A stretch of 64,000 nucleotides of DNA from Marinomonas polaris DSM 16579. Lineage in GTDB: Bacteria > Pseudomonadota > Gammaproteobacteria > Pseudomonadales > Marinomonadaceae. Under the pieces are notes generated by a model. The model ran no database searches, was not told the DNA's origin, and saw only the letters and a list, made by a program, of their open reading frames with translations. The stretch spans positions 62,001 to 126,000 of the forward strand of contig NZ_FQVF01000002.1 in assembly GCF_900129155.1 (NCBI RefSeq), written 5' to 3'. This document shows positions 23,037 through 32,565 of the stretch, in pieces. How positions within the stretch are numbered: the stretch's first letter is position 1; each line of letters starts with the position of its first letter. A program made the translations under genes and the position numbers.

Positions 23037-26000
23037 TTATTTCGCGTCTTCTCTCAATTGATGGATATGTTGAACCAAAGCCCGTAATTTTGCGGGCTTT
23101 GCTGGTTTTGCCATGTAGGTAATGTTCTGTTGCTTACATTGCTCAACTAATTCAGGATCGCGTAAGGCGGTGATCAACACTGCTGGAATGCTTTTTCCCG
23201 CACGGGCTCGAAGTGCTTTAATCAAAGACAAGCCATCTTTATTATCATCAAGATGATAATCCACTAATAGTAACTCTGCTTCTCCTTCTGCATTTAAGGC
23301 ATCATTAAAGCGGTTAAAGGTGCGACAATCACATTGCCAATGAGTTAACAGCGTATTCATGGCGGTGAGGTTATTTTTTTCGTCATCAATACACCAAACA
23401 TAGCAATGAGCCAGTTTTTCTTGTGGTGTAATTGTGGCTTGAGAGGTTGAAAAATCAATAATGTGATCACTTTGAGCCAAAGGAATACCGATGCTAAAGC
23501 AGCTACCTTTGCCAGGTATAGAATGTATTTCGGTACCTAATCCTAGTTGTTTCTGCATCCGACGAACTAACCCTAGTCCTAATCCCATGCCGGGCTCTTG
23601 GGTATTTTCCCAGCGATAGAAGTCATCAAATATTTTCTTTTGCTCGGTGGCTGGTATGCCAACACCCGTGTCCCATACTTGTAAATACACTACGCCAGCA
23701 CGTGGTCTTACGCTTATTAATACGCGTCCTTTTTGCGTGTACTTCACCGCGTTAGAGACAAAATTTTGAATGATTCGGCGTAAGTAAATAGGATCTGTAT
23801 GAACTCTAAAAGGCCTTAAATGTGTGGTTAAACGGATGTTTTTACTGTCTGCGATAACTCCAAATTCAGCAACAATAGGAGCGAGAATATCTTGCAGATT
23901 ACAATCCACTAACTTGGGTTGAATGGCACCTTGGTCTAGGCGGGCGATCTCAAGTAGGGTTGAGATAAGTGCTTCGGTTGATTCTAATGAATCGGATAAT
24001 TTTTCAATGACTTGGTTGGTGTTGTCTGGCAACTCTGTGGATTGCAAAATCCCCATATAGAGCTTGGCGGCGTTTAATGGCTGTAAAATGTCATGGCTGG
24101 CTAAGGCGAGGAACTCTGTCTTTGACGCATTGGCTTGCTCGGCTTCTGCTTTGGCGCTGATCAGAGCTTTTTCAGCCTGATTACGTCGTTCTATCTCTTG
24201 CATGAGTTCGTGGTTAACGCCTTGCACTTCTACCGTACGAGCTTCGACACGCTTTTCTAAGTCTATGTTGGCTTCTTTTAAGGCTTGCTGGCTTTCAATG
24301 TGTTCAGTGACATCGGTAAAGCTGGTTACAAAGCCTCCGTCAGGCAGAGGATTACCCACCATTTCGATGACTCGACCACTGGCTCGACGACGTAAGAATC
24401 GGTGCGTGCTACCTTTTTTAAGATGCTCTAAACGCTTGTTAACCAGTTCTTCTATGTCACCTACGCCACACTCGCCGCGTTCAGCATTAAAGCGGATTAG
24501 CTCTTCCACTGGCAACCCAACAGTCAACATACCTTCAGGATAAGGATAAAGAGACAGGTAGGTTTTGTTCCAAGCGACAATACGTAGGTCTTTATCGACC
24601 ACACTAATGCCTTGGTCTAAATTATCCATGGAAACGAAGAGTAAGTTTTGGCTAAACTGAATGGCTTGGGTAGTTTCATCCAAGTAAGTCACCATTTCTT
24701 CTACCTTGATTTGTTTATCAATTAAGATGGAATTAATGATGGTACGAGCCGAAGAACCACCTAACACACCACCTAAAATGCGTTCGCAGTAGTCAACAAA
24801 TAAACGATTTGGAGAAGCATTTGGTGGGATGGTTTGGCTGTAATCTTGTTCAAAGTTCGACAGAACTTGCTGGCTCTTTTGTTTGCCCAAAAAAGTTTCC
24901 AGCAAAACAAAAAAATCGCCATTAGTAGCCTTGCTCTTGGGTTTGAAAAAGCCTTTTTCCAGCTCTGTGGTTGGGCTAACAAAGGCGGTGGCTTGGATAC
25001 GGTCTATCAAGCGCTCGGTGGATAATAAAGAGCCAACCACATAGCCAAAAATATTCGCTAGTAAGCTGATAAAAGCGCCGTAGCTAATAAGTTCTGAGCG
25101 CGACTGGGCATTTTCTAAGTCCCAATCCATATTACCTGTTAGAGGCAGCATCATGAGCAATACCCAACACAAGAAACCGAAGGTTAAGCCTGTATAAACG
25201 CCATGGGCATGGGCGCGTTTCCAATAAAGACCACCTAGTACGGCAGGCATAAGCTGTAACACTAGAGAGAAAGCCAATATGCCTGTGTTTGCTAATGACT
25301 CAGCATTGGCCATTTTTTGATAATACAAAAACGATAACAGCAATATCCCCATCATGGCTAAGCGGCGAATTAGCAATATCCGACGACGATATAAAGGCAA
25401 GGCTTGTTGCTGAGCGCTGGCTCTAGCCAACATCAGAGGTAAGATTACGTCGTTACTGATCATGATGCTTAGGGCAAAAGTAGCGATGATAATCATCGCA
25501 GTAGTAGCCGACATTCCACCTAGGAAAATTAACATTTGTAGTGGAAGGTTATCAGACGTTAAGGCGAACTGAATGACATAGGTATCAGGGTTTATATCAG
25601 CAGAGAAAAGATTCTGACCTGCAATGGCTATTGGTGGAATGAGGACTGCAAAAATCAGTAAATATAAAGGGAATAACCAACGCGCCATGTTGGATTGACG
25701 ATTATTTTGATGGTCAACTACGGTGACATGGAACTGGCGAGGCAAGCAAATCACAGCCGCCGCCGACATGAAGGTTTGCATTAGAAATGTGAAGGACAAA
25801 AACTGCTCAGGGTTCCATACCGTGAAATCGACATTTTTGCTGAGTTTGTTTATATCAAACTCTTGAGTCATAAGAACCGCAACAATACCTACTGCGACAA
25901 TAGAGATAAGTTTAAATAAGGATTCAGCCCCAATCGCTAGCATCATACCTGAACGATATTCAGTAACTTCGACTTTTCGAGTGCCAAATAGCATAGCGAA

Positions 26001-26495
26001 AATACCAATTAAAATAGTCGCCACTAAGACAACAAAACTGGTTGAAGACTCATCCTGATTGACAAAAAGTGCAAAGTTCGAGCCGATGGCTTTTAGCTGT
26101 AAGGCAATGTAAGGAATCACCGCGAGCATACTAATCAGTATGACCAAAGGTGCAGTCATTGGGCGTTTGCCATATCGAGAAGAGATAAAGTCAGCAATAG
26201 AAGTAATATTTTGTTTACGGCTGACCGTAATCATTTTTCTGAGTACAGGAAAGGCAAATAAATACAGTAAAATTGGACCAAGAAGAATAGGTAAATAACT
26301 CCAGCCTGATCGAGAAGCCTCACCAATCGAACCGTAAAACGTCCAAGCTGTACAATATATAGCCAGAGATAAACTGTAGACGAGCGGATGACGAGTCAGT
26401 TTTTTTGCTGTTGGACTTTCTTTGTCGCCCCAAATGGCGATCCAGAATAGACCGAGAACATACAGAATGGCTAACAGAATCCAGAAAACAGTCAT
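23037..26495 (-). CDS. Sodium:solute symporter-hybrid sensor histidine kinase
   Basis: This 1152-residue inner membrane sensor has an N-terminal sodium:solute symporter-like domain of about 13 helices (1 to about 485), a PAS domain (about 610-725, with DKDLRIVAWN), a coiled linker, a HisKA domain with LALASHDILQPLNAAKLY (phospho-His about 801), an HATPase with NFVSNAVKYT, GVGIP and GLGLGLVRRM, and a C-terminal receiver domain with phospho-acceptor Asp in LLVDYHLDD (about 1079). Its organisation resembles CbrA and related kinases of Pseudomonas, which lack or have this receiver variably. The ATG at 26495 has AGGTG nine bases upstream; a GTG at 26507 overlaps that site. No cognate response regulator is adjacent. 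Confidence 0.9.
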   Translation of the reverse strand: MTVFWILLAILYVLGLFWIAIWGDKESPTAKKLTRHPLVYSLSLAIYCTAWTFYGSIGEASRSGWSYLPILLGPILLYLFAFPVLRKMITVSRKQNITSIADFISSRYGKRPMTAPLVILISMLAVIPYIALQLKAIGSNFALFVNQDESSTSFVVLVATILIGIFAMLFGTRKVEVTEYRSGMMLAIGAESLFKLISIVAVGIVAVLMTQEFDINKLSKNVDFTVWNPEQFLSFTFLMQTFMSAAAVICLPRQFHVTVVDHQNNRQSNMARWLFPLYLLIFAVLIPPIAIAGQNLFSADINPDTYVIQFALTSDNLPLQMLIFLGGMSATTAMIIIATFALSIMISNDVILPLMLARASAQQQALPLYRRRILLIRRLAMMGILLLSFLYYQKMANAESLANTGILAFSLVLQLMPAVLGGLYWKRAHAHGVYTGLTFGFLCWVLLMMLPLTGNMDWDLENAQSRSELISYGAFISLLANIFGYVVGSLLSTERLIDRIQATAFVSPTTELEKGFFKPKSKATNGDFFVLLETFLGKQKSQQVLSNFEQDYSQTIPPNASPNRLFVDYCERILGGVLGGSSARTIINSILIDKQIKVEEMVTYLDETTQAIQFSQNLLFVSMDNLDQGISVVDKDLRIVAWNKTYLSLYPYPEGMLTVGLPVEELIRFNAERGECGVGDIEELVNKRLEHLKKGSTHRFLRRRASGRVIEMVGNPLPDGGFVTSFTDVTEHIESQQALKEANIDLEKRVEARTVEVQGVNHELMQEIERRNQAEKALISAKAEAEQANASKTEFLALASHDILQPLNAAKLYMGILQSTELPDNTNQVIEKLSDSLESTEALISTLLEIARLDQGAIQPKLVDCNLQDILAPIVAEFGVIADSKNIRLTTHLRPFRVHTDPIYLRRIIQNFVSNAVKYTQKGRVLISVRPRAGVVYLQVWDTGVGIPATEQKKIFDDFYRWENTQEPGMGLGLGLVRRMQKQLGLGTEIHSIPGKGSCFSIGIPLAQSDHIIDFSTSQATITPQEKLAHCYVWCIDDEKNNLTAMNTLLTHWQCDCRTFNRFNDALNAEGEAELLLVDYHLDDNKDGLSLIKALRARAGKSIPAVLITALRDPELVEQCKQQNITYMAKPAKPAKLRALVQHIHQLREDAK

Positions 26496-26719
26496 TGAAT
26501 AAATCACCTGAACTTAGGCTGATACGTCATTATTGTTTGTCTTAAGACTTTTGGGTCTTATTTTTATATAAATGTAACATAGCCGATACAACAATCCTCT
26601 ACGACTTAGGTCGCGTAATTCATTAGGAAGGTTGTTTTGCTAAGAGATTCTTGCAGACTAGAAACTAATGCTAAACTTGTTTTTCTTCAGTTGACTATTT
26701 ATTAACGTTAGGCGGTACG

Positions 26720-27082
26720 ATGACCCAACTTCCTTTAAATGACGATATCAAAGCGTTCCATGCGCATCTCTATTACACAGACGAAGCGGGTGTTGAAATG
26801 GCCAAGGACGTGGCAAAGAAAGCTAGTGAGCTGTTCGAAATTCGTGTTGGGCGTTTCCATCAAAAGCCAGTAGGGCCGCATCCTGTTTGGAGCTGTCAGC
26901 TTTCATTCGCTGCAGAAACCTTTGGTAAGATCATTCCATGGTTGATGTTAAATCGCCAATCATTAGATGTTTTCGTCCACCCACTAACAGGTAATGACTA
27001 TGTTGATCATACTCAAGGGGTTAGTTGGTTAGGTAAGTCTTATGTGCTTGATACTTCTCAGTTCATGCCGCCGAGTGTATGA
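26720..27082 (+). CDS. DOPA 4,5-dioxygenase family protein
   Basis: Members of this small family include plant and fungal extradiol enzymes that open the ring of DOPA, though most bacterial forms have unknown substrates. The 120-residue protein shows the conserved histidines in AFHAHLYYTD (around 13-22), RFHQKPVGPHPVWSCQ (around 45-60) and VFVHPLTGNDYVDHT (around 87-101), which would bind the iron. No signal peptide. It begins behind AGGCGGTACG and is followed 41 bp later by a GNAT gene. Physiological role is unknown. Confidence 0.8.
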   Translation: MTQLPLNDDIKAFHAHLYYTDEAGVEMAKDVAKKASELFEIRVGRFHQKPVGPHPVWSCQLSFAAETFGKIIPWLMLNRQSLDVFVHPLTGNDYVDHTQGVSWLGKSYVLDTSQFMPPSV

Positions 27083-27123
27083 GTTTTGTGCAAACTGATG
27101 AATAAATGGAGTACTAAGAAGTA

Positions 27124-27546
27124 ATGGAAATCCGATTAGCTAATTTACAAGACGCCAATGCCATTGCCGATGTCGCTTCGGCATTAGGTTACCAAAATAC
27201 GGTTTCAGAAAATCTTGCTATAAAGCGTCTTGAGCGATTGCTTTTATCTAGCAATGATAAAGTCTGGGTCGCTGAATTTAATGGTCAACTGATTGGTTGG
27301 CTGCATGCTCAGCACGCTTTTCGGGCCGCCTCGGCAGATTTTATTGAAATCCTTGGTTTGTCCGTTGCGGATCAAGCAAGATTAAAAGGCGCGGGGCGAG
27401 CTTTGGTCGAAAAAGCAAAAGAATGGGCTTTAGATGAGAAGATAGTATTACGAGTTCGTACCAATGACACACGCGATGGTGCGAAAAAGTTTTATACCTC
27501 GTTAGGTTTTACGACTACAAAAATTCAATCTGTCTTTCAACTTTAG
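27124..27546 (+). CDS. GNAT family N-acetyltransferase
   Basis: A 140-residue single-domain GNAT. The first strand MEIRLANLQDANAIADVASALG, strands with VWVAEFNGQLIGWLHAQ (around 50-66), the acetyl-CoA binding turn QARLKGAGRALVEKAKEWA (around 85-103) and FYTSLGFTTTK at the C-terminus form a complete fold. Substrate is not evident. It is probably cotranscribed with the dioxygenase-like gene upstream, and a strong terminator follows. Confidence 0.82.
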   Translation: MEIRLANLQDANAIADVASALGYQNTVSENLAIKRLERLLLSSNDKVWVAEFNGQLIGWLHAQHAFRAASADFIEILGLSVADQARLKGAGRALVEKAKEWALDEKIVLRVRTNDTRDGAKKFYTSLGFTTTKIQSVFQL

Positions 27547-27572
27547 GATTGGCCTGCAATTTTAGGATTAAC

Positions 27573-27617
27573 TCGCTGATCAAATTTCGCTTTAAATTTG
27601 ATCAGCTCGGATTTTTT
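27573..27617 (+). terminator. Strong rho-independent terminator after the GNAT gene
   Basis: GCTGATCAAATTT (27575-27587) pairs perfectly with AAATTTGATCAGC (27594-27606) across a 6-nt loop, followed within five bases by a T-run. It lies in the 301-bp gap before slyD; the remainder of that gap is AT-rich and presumably holds the slyD promoter. Confidence 0.85.
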
Positions 27618-27847
27618 TGGCGTTTTTTTTAAAATATTTGTCAAATATCCCTTTAAAAATCGTCGAACGTACCAAACTTCTAGGGTTATACGGTAGTTAT
27701 TGAGCTTATGGGACGTTATCATAATGCCACAAACTATTGTTTGGGTTCGTGTTGTGGCGGTGTAACGCTTATTGTTGAAATGTAAGATTTGCTTGTATCA
27801 AGCGCTCGTTCCCTCATTATTTATTATTGGTTCATTAGGAGAATACA

Positions 27848-28330
27848 ATGCAAATCACAGAAAACACCGTTGTTAGCATGCACTACACGTTGACTGACGA
27901 ACAAGGCCAAGAACTAGATTCTTCTGTTGGTCAAGAGCCTTTAGTGTTTCTAAGTGGCGCTCAAAACATCATTGATGGTCTAGACAAAGCGCTTCAAGGC
28001 AAAGCTGCTGGCGACAAGCTTGCTGTTTCTGTTGCTCCTGAAGACGGCTACGGTGCTGTTCATGAAGAATTGATTCAAAAAGTACCGACTGAAAATTTCC
28101 AAGGTGTTGACGAAATCCACGTTGGCATGCAATTCATGGCACAAACTCCAGGTGGCCAACAGCCAGTAACCGTTATCGCAGTAGAAGACGATGGCGTGAT
28201 GCTAGATGGTAACCATCCTTTGGCGGGTAAAACATTGAACTTTGATGTTGAAATCATTGAAGTTCGTGAGGCGTTGGCTGAAGAACTAGAGCATGGGCAT
28301 GTTCACGGCGCTGGTGGTCATCACCACTAA
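27848..28330 (+). CDS. slyD: FKBP-type peptidyl-prolyl isomerase, SlyD
   Basis: SlyD is a cytoplasmic prolyl isomerase and chaperone that also binds nickel and other metals and helps nickel delivery to hydrogenase. The 160-residue protein has the FKBP core with VSMHYTLTDEQGQELDSS (around 9-26), a GAQNIIDGLDKAL segment, the IF insert-in-flap (about 70-125), and a C-terminal His-rich tail HGHVHGAGGHHH. The tail is shorter than E. coli's and cysteine-free. Given sodN in the same window, nickel binding is worth noting, but the two genes are 12 kb apart. The ATG follows AGGAG. A terminator closes the gene. Confidence 0.92.
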   Translation: MQITENTVVSMHYTLTDEQGQELDSSVGQEPLVFLSGAQNIIDGLDKALQGKAAGDKLAVSVAPEDGYGAVHEELIQKVPTENFQGVDEIHVGMQFMAQTPGGQQPVTVIAVEDDGVMLDGNHPLAGKTLNFDVEIIEVREALAEELEHGHVHGAGGHHH

Positions 28331-28350
28331 GCACTAAATAAATAATTAAG

Positions 28351-28388
28351 CGGCTTCTGACTTATGTTTCAGAAGCCGTTTTTTTTTG
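28351..28388 (+). terminator. Rho-independent terminator after slyD
   Basis: CGGCTTCTGA (28351-28360) pairs with TCAGAAGCCG (28369-28378) and is followed by nine T. Textbook form. Confidence 0.9.
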
Positions 28389-28541
28389 CATTTAATAATT
28401 TGATAGTTAACTTTGCGAAGTCTCTACTTTGCCAAATTCCTAGAAAGGCAGAAAGATAAGTGTTTAAATATCGCCCAAATCTACATTGTGGCGATTTTGC
28501 TACTTTTTTAATAATGCACCGCAATCTAAAAGGGACTTGAG

Positions 28542-29330
28542 ATGAAAAAGACGTTATCTGTGTTTTTGCTTTTTTTAAGCCATTCCGTTTTCGCGTTAGA
28601 CTTGGCTAAATATCCAACGGAATTAACTTCTGGCGAAGGTGTAAACGTCGTCATTGCGCCGACCACTGACAATAAACAGGCTTTGGTGAAAGTAACTGGC
28701 GTGAATCACGAAATTGATGGCGTGGTTTTTCTTACCGAAATTAACAAACAGGGCGATGATCAAAGGCTCAAATACACCTTTGACGGCTCAAAAAGATCGT
28801 TGATTTATATCGCTAATAACTACGGCTGTTGCTCTTATGCCTTATATTTGCCAGACACCAAAGATGGTATTTACCTTGGCAAAAAAGATGAAGCGAAAGC
28901 GGATACCGTTCAAGCCATTTCTGCACTTTATGACCAGCAATTAAAGCAAGGTGTGCAAGAAAAATTAGCGATGTTTAATCGTGAAAAACATTTAGCGTAT
29001 CAAAAAAACAAAATACAAGAAGCCGATGACAATGTCGTTAAGCAGTGTGGTACAGAGATGCCAACCAAAGTAGATTGGAATAAAATCTCTGACAGTGATT
29101 TGGGTACTTATGCCATTGCCGCTTATTGCGCACAAGTATCATCGAAAGTGGCTGATCAATGCGCAGCAAAACCAGCCTTCAAAGAAACAGCAAAAGATTT
29201 TAAAGCGATTAGCTGTGACTTTACCGATGAGCTTAAGTTACGGCTTAATGATCAAGTATTGAATTTTAAAACCGCACCTAAAGCACCAAACCAAGGTCAG
29301 TTTATCGAGGCTTACTTAAACAACATGTAA
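28542..29330 (+). CDS. Hypothetical secreted protein
   Basis: I do not recognise this family. The 262-residue protein begins with a clear signal peptide (MKKTLSVFLLFLSHSVFA, cleavage after FA about 18), followed by a probable beta-rich region (about 20-110) and a helical, Lys-rich region with several cysteines (CCSY around 97, then Cys in AYCAQ, DQCAA and AISCDF), likely disulfide-linked in the periplasm. No lipobox. It has its own strong terminator and so is probably monocistronic. The ATG follows AAAGGGACTTGAG. Function unknown. Confidence 0.7.
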   Translation: MKKTLSVFLLFLSHSVFALDLAKYPTELTSGEGVNVVIAPTTDNKQALVKVTGVNHEIDGVVFLTEINKQGDDQRLKYTFDGSKRSLIYIANNYGCCSYALYLPDTKDGIYLGKKDEAKADTVQAISALYDQQLKQGVQEKLAMFNREKHLAYQKNKIQEADDNVVKQCGTEMPTKVDWNKISDSDLGTYAIAAYCAQVSSKVADQCAAKPAFKETAKDFKAISCDFTDELKLRLNDQVLNFKTAPKAPNQGQFIEAYLNNM

Positions 29331-29344
29331 TCGCCTTTCAAATC

Positions 29345-29380
29345 AGAAAAGCACTGCGCACGAGCAGTGCTTTTCTATAC
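29345..29380 (+). terminator. Terminator after the secreted protein gene
   Basis: AGAAAAGCACTGC (29345-29357) pairs perfectly with GCAGTGCTTTTCT (29364-29376), 6-nt loop. The T-run is part of the right arm. It lies just before the next start codon at 29391. Confidence 0.8.
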
Positions 29381-29390
29381 GGTAATTTTT

Positions 29391-30017
29391 ATGTCTCATG
29401 ATGCATTTTTTGGACTAAAAGACGCGGTTCTTTCCTGTCAGCATTGCGCTGATGTTCTGCCTTATCCCCCCAAGCCGATTCTGCAAATACACCCTAATGC
29501 AAAACTATTAATCGCTGGTCAAGCGCCAGGGCAAAAGACGCATGATATTGGTCGGCCGTTTGATGATCTAAGTGGCGAGCGTTTACGTGAATGGTTGGGG
29601 TTATCTGCTGATGAATTTTACGATGAGCAGCAAGTCGCTATCGTCCCAATGGGTTTTTGTTTTCCTGGGAATAGTATTCATAAAAGCGGACCGTCAACGG
29701 GAAAGAAATCAGGTGATTTACCGCCACGTCCTGAATGCTCGATCAAATGGCGAGAAGCTGTGCTTAATCAGCTGACTAATATTGAGTTAACGATTGTCTT
29801 AGGCGCTTATGCTCAAGCCTACCATTTAGGTCAGTCTGATAATGTGACTGAGCAAGTAAAGCAATGGCGTTATTGGCTAGAGCAAGGCAAATTAGTATTG
29901 CCTCACCCCAGTCCAAGAAACAATCGCTGGCTCAAGCAAAATCCTTGGTTTGAGGCCGATGTTTTGCCTGAGCTGAGATCACGGATTAAAGGCTTACTTC
30001 AGTTTCCCTCGTCATAA
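29391..30017 (+). CDS. Uracil-DNA glycosylase family protein
   Basis: The protein belongs to the uracil-DNA glycosylase superfamily, whose best-known members remove uracil from DNA. From ATG 29391 it has 208 residues. LLIAGQAPGQKTHDIGRPF (around 42-60) is the active-site region of the small bacterial subfamily with Gly-Gln-Ala-Pro-Gly, followed by DDLSGERLREWL, and LPHPSPRNNRW (around 176-186) is the C-terminal DNA-binding loop. The Cys pair near residues 17-20 (SCQHC) recalls the iron-sulfur types but only two cysteines are obvious. The glycosylase activity of this branch is unproven. Its 3' end overlaps the convergent elaA-like gene by 32 bases. Confidence 0.8.
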   Translation: MSHDAFFGLKDAVLSCQHCADVLPYPPKPILQIHPNAKLLIAGQAPGQKTHDIGRPFDDLSGERLREWLGLSADEFYDEQQVAIVPMGFCFPGNSIHKSGPSTGKKSGDLPPRPECSIKWREAVLNQLTNIELTIVLGAYAQAYHLGQSDNVTEQVKQWRYWLEQGKLVLPHPSPRNNRWLKQNPWFEADVLPELRSRIKGLLQFPSS

Positions 30018-30453
30018 CATAATGCTCTATGCCATCTTCCATATAGGGTTCGGATACTGTGATAAAACCGTGGGATTGATAAAAGCGTTCAAGATGAGAT
30101 TGTGCGCCGATTTTAATCGGACTGTCTGGCCAAAGGTTAAGGGTTTCTTTAATCGCATTCGTCATTAGCACGTGACCTAATTTATCTTTACGGCTTTCTT
30201 CTGCGACTACCACTCGACCTATGCTGCTATGATCTGGATAACAATCACCTTTTGCCAAAAGTCTTACATAAGCGACCACTTTGTTATTTTGTAAGGCAAA
30301 CAAGTGTCTCGAATTAGGCAGTGTATCCAAATTATCCATATCAGGAAAAACGCAGTTTTGTTCTACCACGAATACATCACTTCGAAGCTTCAGTAGGTCA
30401 TATAAGGTGTAATTGGATAGCTCGCTAAATGCCTGACAGTGCCATGTGATCAT
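29986..30453 (-). CDS. elaA: ElaA-like GNAT acetyltransferase
   Basis: A 155-residue GNAT of the ElaA type. LYDLLKLRSDVFVVEQNCVFPDMDNLD (around 17-43) is the family hallmark, followed by RLLAKGDCYPDHSSIGRVVV, the acetyl-CoA loop around 90-100 (ESRKDKLGHVLM), and ERFYQSHGFITVSEPYMEDGIEH at the C-terminus. Substrate unknown. It converges with the glycosylase-like gene and overlaps its end. Match to ElaA is good throughout. Confidence 0.9.
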   Translation of the reverse strand: MITWHCQAFSELSNYTLYDLLKLRSDVFVVEQNCVFPDMDNLDTLPNSRHLFALQNNKVVAYVRLLAKGDCYPDHSSIGRVVVAEESRKDKLGHVLMTNAIKETLNLWPDSPIKIGAQSHLERFYQSHGFITVSEPYMEDGIEHYVMTRETEVSL

Positions 30454-30649
30454 TTCTTTTTTCCTATTCGAATCTGTTCAATTTTATTGGCAAATATTAT
30501 GCCTAAGAAATCACATTATGAACATGAGGGAAGTAGCTTCCTCTAATAACGTGTTTTCGTTGTCTTTTAGGCAGTGATCTATTTGAATGAAAAGCACGTA
30601 CAGAATAGAAACAGGAAATCACTTATATAAAGTTGGGTAGGGATAGAAT

Positions 30650-31492
30650 ATGAAGAAGGCTAAATTTCCACTGGTTATAATTTTTAGCTTTCTCTTGAGC
30701 GCCTGTTCGTCATCCTTTGTGTACAACAATATTTATTGGTTGCTTTATTGGTATGTAGGTGATTATGTCGATTTTTCGTCTGATCAAAAAGCTACGTTGG
30801 ATGAACGTATTGCTGCATGGCAAAACTGGCATCGTTCTACAGAGCTTGAAAAGTACCAAACTCAGCTCAAAAATCTTAGAGCTAAACTAGATTCTGGACC
30901 TCTAAATCAAGAGCAATGGTTGAATGAGTATGATGAAGCACAACAACACCTTTATCACTTTCGTACTAAAATTGCTCCTGAGCTGGCAGATATAGCTCAA
31001 CAACTGTCCCCTGAACAAATAGCAGGGATACTGTCGATATGGAAGGAAAAAAGACAAGAAAGGCAGGTTGAATTTGATAAGCAAACTGAAGAGGAGCAAT
31101 TAAGTCGCAGAGAAGAGCGTCTAGCAGAATCAGTGGAAGATAATATAGGGACGCCAGATCAGCGGCAGGTCAATATTGTTAAAAAATACGCACTTCAATT
31201 TATTCCCACATTAAATGAACAAACTGCATATCAAACGACCCTTCAAGTTGCGGTAAGAGACATTTTTGTCAATCGTAATAGACCTGATTTTAAGCAACAA
31301 CTTGTTGCCCTCATTAGCAACCCAGATCAATATAAAACGTCTCAATATCAAGCGGCTTCGGAGCACAATACACGCTTGTACGCCCAAATGTTTGCGGAGC
31401 TGAACCTTACTCTTACTCAAAAGCAAAAACTAAAGCTCGATGCTAAGCTGGAAGACTGGATCAGTTTAATTGACGATTTGATTTCAGGTTAG
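30650..31492 (+). CDS. DUF6279-type lipoprotein
   Basis: A 280-residue lipoprotein: the signal peptide ends in a lipobox LLSAC (Cys19), followed by SSSFVYNNIYWLLYWYVGDYVDF, a pattern I associate with the DUF6279 family. The rest is helical and highly charged, with coiled-coil-like sections between 60 and 170. The second mature residue is Ser, which suggests transfer to the outer membrane. No partner is evident. The ATG is preceded by AGGGATAGAAT. Family assignment is from memory of the N-terminal pattern. Confidence 0.72.
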   Translation: MKKAKFPLVIIFSFLLSACSSSFVYNNIYWLLYWYVGDYVDFSSDQKATLDERIAAWQNWHRSTELEKYQTQLKNLRAKLDSGPLNQEQWLNEYDEAQQHLYHFRTKIAPELADIAQQLSPEQIAGILSIWKEKRQERQVEFDKQTEEEQLSRREERLAESVEDNIGTPDQRQVNIVKKYALQFIPTLNEQTAYQTTLQVAVRDIFVNRNRPDFKQQLVALISNPDQYKTSQYQAASEHNTRLYAQMFAELNLTLTQKQKLKLDAKLEDWISLIDDLISG

Positions 31493-31655
31493 TTCTGTTT
31501 CAAACAGTGTATTGGCCTATAAGAATGAAACTGTCTGGCTTGGCATTTTTTAGAGAAGAGATTTTTGTTAAAGATATATCAATTATTTTCTTCAATATTC
31601 ATTAGAAATGCGTTTTACTGATATCAATAAAATAATAAAAATAGAGGTCTGTAAA

Positions 31656-32174
31656 ATGAAAACCATGCTTGAACACTTGTCCCAATACGCTTTTTACCAC
31701 CAAGATCGTCGTAATGTTGCAACGCATTTTGTTGGCATTCCGATGATAGTTGTTGGAATTGCTGTTTTAATGTCTCGTCCACATTTTACCTTGCTCGACA
31801 TAATGTTCACGCCCGCTCTCATCATTGCCCTTGCCAGTAGTGTTTTTTATGTCCGCTTAAACAAAATAATTGGCATTGTAATGACAATATTGTTGGCTTT
31901 GATAATTGGGTTCGCCGAGTTTGTTGCAGTTCAAAGCACATTCGTATGGTTAATCACGGGGATTAGTTTGTTTGTCGTAGGTTGGATATTTCAATTCGTA
32001 GGGCATTATTTTGAAGGTAAGAAGCCGGCATTTTTGGACGATATAACTGGGTTGATTATTGGACCTTTGTTTGTCTTTGTTGAACTGTTGTTTTTACTAG
32101 GGCTAAAAAGGGATTGGCAACAAACAATAGAACGTTCTTGCGAAAAACAAAATAAAGCTGTGAATAAAAAATAA
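31656..32174 (+). CDS. Mpo1-like / DUF962 membrane protein
   Basis: The family includes yeast Mpo1, a dioxygenase in 2-hydroxy fatty acid alpha-oxidation. From ATG 31656 (AGAGG upstream) it has 172 residues; an in-frame ATG at 31608 lacks a ribosome site. YAFYHQDRRNVATHFVGIP (around 9-27) contains the family HxxxxNxxTHxxG signature with putative iron ligands, and FQFVGHYFEGKKPAF (around 112-126) gives the second His pair. Four or five hydrophobic segments place it in the inner membrane. Whether the bacterial protein is an oxygenase is inference. Confidence 0.8.
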   Translation: MKTMLEHLSQYAFYHQDRRNVATHFVGIPMIVVGIAVLMSRPHFTLLDIMFTPALIIALASSVFYVRLNKIIGIVMTILLALIIGFAEFVAVQSTFVWLITGISLFVVGWIFQFVGHYFEGKKPAFLDDITGLIIGPLFVFVELLFLLGLKRDWQQTIERSCEKQNKAVNKK

Positions 32175-32361
32175 TTAAGATTGAAGTAGAATTGCTTGGA
32201 GCGGATTAGATAGATAAGGTAGGAACAGGAAGCGCTTAATGTTTTTATTCTAGCGCCATTTCCTTACAAGCCTGTTGGAGTAAGCCAAAATATCTGTTTT
32301 GAGAACAGATGCTTACCCAATAACTTTCTAGTGAACTTAACTGTTACAGCGTATTGATCTA

Positions 32362-32565
32362 TTAAGCGTGTTGAGCAGAAGAAGATACAAGTGCTGATTT
32401 CAATTTGATTGCTACATTTTTAACGGCTTGAACAGCAGAAGAGATACCAGCAATGATATATTCAGCGCGTTCTGCACGAGCGATAGCTTCGTATTTTTCA
32501 GCATCAGTAAGATAAGAAGTGTTTACGTTCTCTAATAGCTCAGCAACAGATTTAGTGTTTTTCAT
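32362..32565 (-). CDS. Small hypothetical helical protein
   Basis: The ATG at 32565 has GAGGA eight bases upstream, giving a 67-residue product. An acidic first half with ELLENVNTSYLTDAEKYE runs into an amphipathic basic helix (ARAERAEYIIAGISSAVQAV and KNVAIKLKSALVSS). It has no Cys, no signal peptide and no motif I can name, though the size and helix recall small DUF1127-like or RSP_7527-like proteins. A codon-usage consistent start and clear ribosome site support it as real. Confidence 0.6.
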   Translation of the reverse strand: MKNTKSVAELLENVNTSYLTDAEKYEAIARAERAEYIIAGISSAVQAVKNVAIKLKSALVSSSAQHA

